Assembly (NCBI GenBank): GCA_030433125.1
Contig: JAUIKZ010000026.1
Span: forward strand, 1 to 14,001
Source: Alphaproteobacteria bacterium
Lineage (GTDB): Bacteria; Pseudomonadota; Alphaproteobacteria; UBA6184
Reading direction: 5' to 3'
Length of the DNA: 14,001 bases
The translations under genes and the position numbers were made by a program. The notes beneath the pieces were generated by a model. The model searched no databases, was not told where the DNA came from, and saw only the letters and a list, made by a program, of their open reading frames with translations. The number at the start of each line of letters is the position of its first letter. The first letter of the stretch is position 1. Of the stretch, positions 13,374 to 14,001 are shown in pieces.

Positions 13374-13402
13374 CTTATACATAAAATATCCTTTGGTGTA
13401 AA
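13374..13402 (-). promoter_or_regulatory. Promoter of tRNA-Val
   Basis: On the minus strand TTTACA (13402-13397) and TATAAG (13379-13374) are 17 nt apart, each five of six to consensus. The start would lie a few bases before the mature tRNA 5' end at 13360. Confidence 0.8.
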
Positions 13403-13440
13403 CTTCTTTTTTCTTATTTTTAAATATTTTAATTTTTATA

Positions 13441-13470
13441 AAAAAAAGCCCCCCTTAGTCAAGGAGGGCT
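13441..13470 (-). terminator. Intrinsic terminator of hup
   Basis: AGCCCCCCTT (13447-13456) pairs with AAGGAGGGCT (13461-13470) around AGTC, with one G-T pair. On the minus strand a T-run follows (13446-13441 and beyond). It begins 22 nt after the hup stop. Confidence 0.9.
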
Positions 13471-13492
13471 TTTCTTCGAAAACGATTTTGCT

Positions 13493-13768
13493 TTAGCCAG
13501 CCACTTTTTCTTTGAGCTCTTTAGCCGGCCTAAACTTAGCTTGGGTTGTGGCCGCAATTTGGATTTTTTCCCCTGTGCGAGGGTTGCGTCCTTCACTTGC
13601 AGGGCGGTCTTTTGTATCAAATGTACCAAAACCAGCCAAACGCACCATTTCTTTTTTTTGCAATGAATTGGAAATAGCCTCAAACACAGCATCTACTGCA
13701 CGACCAGCATCAGCTTTTGTTATTTCTGCTGCAGTTGCTACTTCATTAATCAAATCAGACTTATTCAT
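13493..13768 (-). CDS. hup: DNA-binding protein HU
   Basis: The 91-residue protein starts MNKSDLINEVATAAEI and has the HU/IHF signature GFGTFDTKDRPASEGRNPRTGE, with the RNPRTGE arm that bends DNA. It then ends in FRPAKELKEKV. HU compacts the nucleoid and binds DNA without strong sequence preference. A GTG three codons upstream lies inside the ribosome site and is rejected: AAGGAAGGTGATC, almost the full complement of the 16S rRNA 3' end, precedes the ATG at 13768 by 3 nt, predicting heavy translation. The pattern fits HU better than IHF subunits. The gene is monocistronic, with its own terminator. Confidence 0.97.
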   Translation of the reverse strand: MNKSDLINEVATAAEITKADAGRAVDAVFEAISNSLQKKEMVRLAGFGTFDTKDRPASEGRNPRTGEKIQIAATTQAKFRPAKELKEKVAG

Positions 13769-13800
13769 AATGATCACCTTCCTTTTAATTAAATATAGTT

Positions 13801-13832
13801 ATAACGATAAACGTTATTGACCTAATTGTTAA
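13801..13832 (-). promoter_or_regulatory. Candidate hup promoter with overlapping operator-like dyad
   Basis: On the minus strand TTAACA (13832-13827), a 17-nt spacer and TATCGT (13809-13804) form a moderate promoter. A perfect dyad ATAACG-ATAAA-CGTTAT (13801-13817) covers its -10 region and could bind a regulator or HU itself. Inference from motif positions. Confidence 0.35.
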
Positions 13833-13865
13833 TCCATGTTCACATTAATAACAACAGAATTTTAT

Positions 13866-13889
13866 TAGAAATACAAGCGTTTCTATTAT
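13866..13889 (+). promoter_or_regulatory. Possible plus-strand promoter region with a TAGAAA/TTTCTA dyad
   Basis: TAGAAA (13866-13871) and TTTCTA (13880-13885) are inverted arms 8 nt apart, and TATTAT (13884-13889) could be a -10 box. Its -35 match (TTTATT, 13861-13866) is poor. It would drive the gene beginning near 13939-13971. Confidence 0.2.
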
Positions 13890-13946
13890 ATTGAGCAGGG
13901 CTGACGCATCTAAAATAGATTGACAAGAGGGGAGATGCATGGGTGA

Positions 13947-14001
13947 ATGCGTGGAAAGCAAGGACGCAACATGGACGAGGGCATCAAGAATCTGTTTAAG
14001 A
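13947..14001 (+). CDS. Possible 5' end of a plus-strand gene running out of the window
   Basis: An ATG at 13947 and a second in frame at 13971 open a frame that has no stop before base 14001. AAGGA sits 6 nt before the 13971 ATG, the better-supported start, which begins MDEGIKNLFK. A competing frame starts at 13939, with AGGGGAG upstream, and is also open to the end. Too short to identify. The reading frame and the existence of the gene both need the sequence beyond the window. Confidence 0.35.
   Translation, partial: MRGKQGRNMDEGIKNLFK

Noticed and set aside
12366..13382. A 338-residue form of the unknown minus-strand protein starting upstream of tRNA-Val
   Set aside because: Its first part is the translation of the tRNA gene itself (13286-13360). 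Start moved to 13214.
1..14001. CRISPR array, insertion sequence with transposase, prophage genes, rRNA
   Set aside because: No regularly spaced direct repeats, no transposase or phage-type genes and no rRNA sequence were seen.

Overview
The window reads as chromosomal core sequence from an alphaproteobacterium of moderate GC content. Three things point there: the run ffh-rpsP-rimM-trmD-rplS, the alphaproteobacterial flavour of HslV, HslU and the polyprenyl diphosphate synthase, and a hup gene lying next to tRNA-Val. I cannot name the genus. Nearly all recognisable genes are housekeeping genes. There is no CRISPR array, rRNA, transposase or phage gene.

Layout from left to right. A 3' gene fragment (1-447, +) of unknown function converges on rpmI-rplT (-) at a bidirectional terminator. 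A gene-poor, hairpin-rich stretch (about 1080-1504) holds the rpmI promoter, a 15-bp terminator-like stem and a possible tiny membrane-protein ORF. Next comes the tightly packed minus-strand operon ffh-rpsP-rimM-trmD-rplS (4917 to 1505), which may begin with an undescribed 74-residue single-TM protein whose stop lies 20 nt before ffh. Just upstream is a 205-bp GC-rich element with about 24-bp imperfect terminal inverted repeats and a nested clover-like fold (5265-5469). It is the most unusual object here.

A small CHCC zinc-finger gene (+, 5543-5728) converges on and overlaps a minus-strand block: fliI, hslV, hslU, then a trans-polyprenyl diphosphate synthase (10042 to 5675). The fliI gene is without other flagellar genes in view. 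The synthase lacks a lysine that its family normally conserves. A 230-bp divergent spacer with a near-consensus sigma-70 promoter leads to rplU-rpmA (+), a terminator, obgE (+) and a GNAT acetyltransferase (+) overlapping the end of obgE. This converges on an unrecognised minus-strand gene (about 282 aa) lying directly behind tRNA-Val(UAC). The HU gene hup (-) and the probable 5' end of a plus-strand gene close the window.

Functional themes are ribosome assembly and modification (L19, L20, L21, L27, L35, S16, RimM, TrmD, Obg), co-translational targeting (Ffh), proteolysis (HslVU) and quinone side-chain synthesis. I found no convincing new multi-gene system. The best leads for something undescribed are the 205-bp element, the small membrane ORF before ffh, the three-hairpin region after rplS, and the unknown protein behind tRNA-Val.
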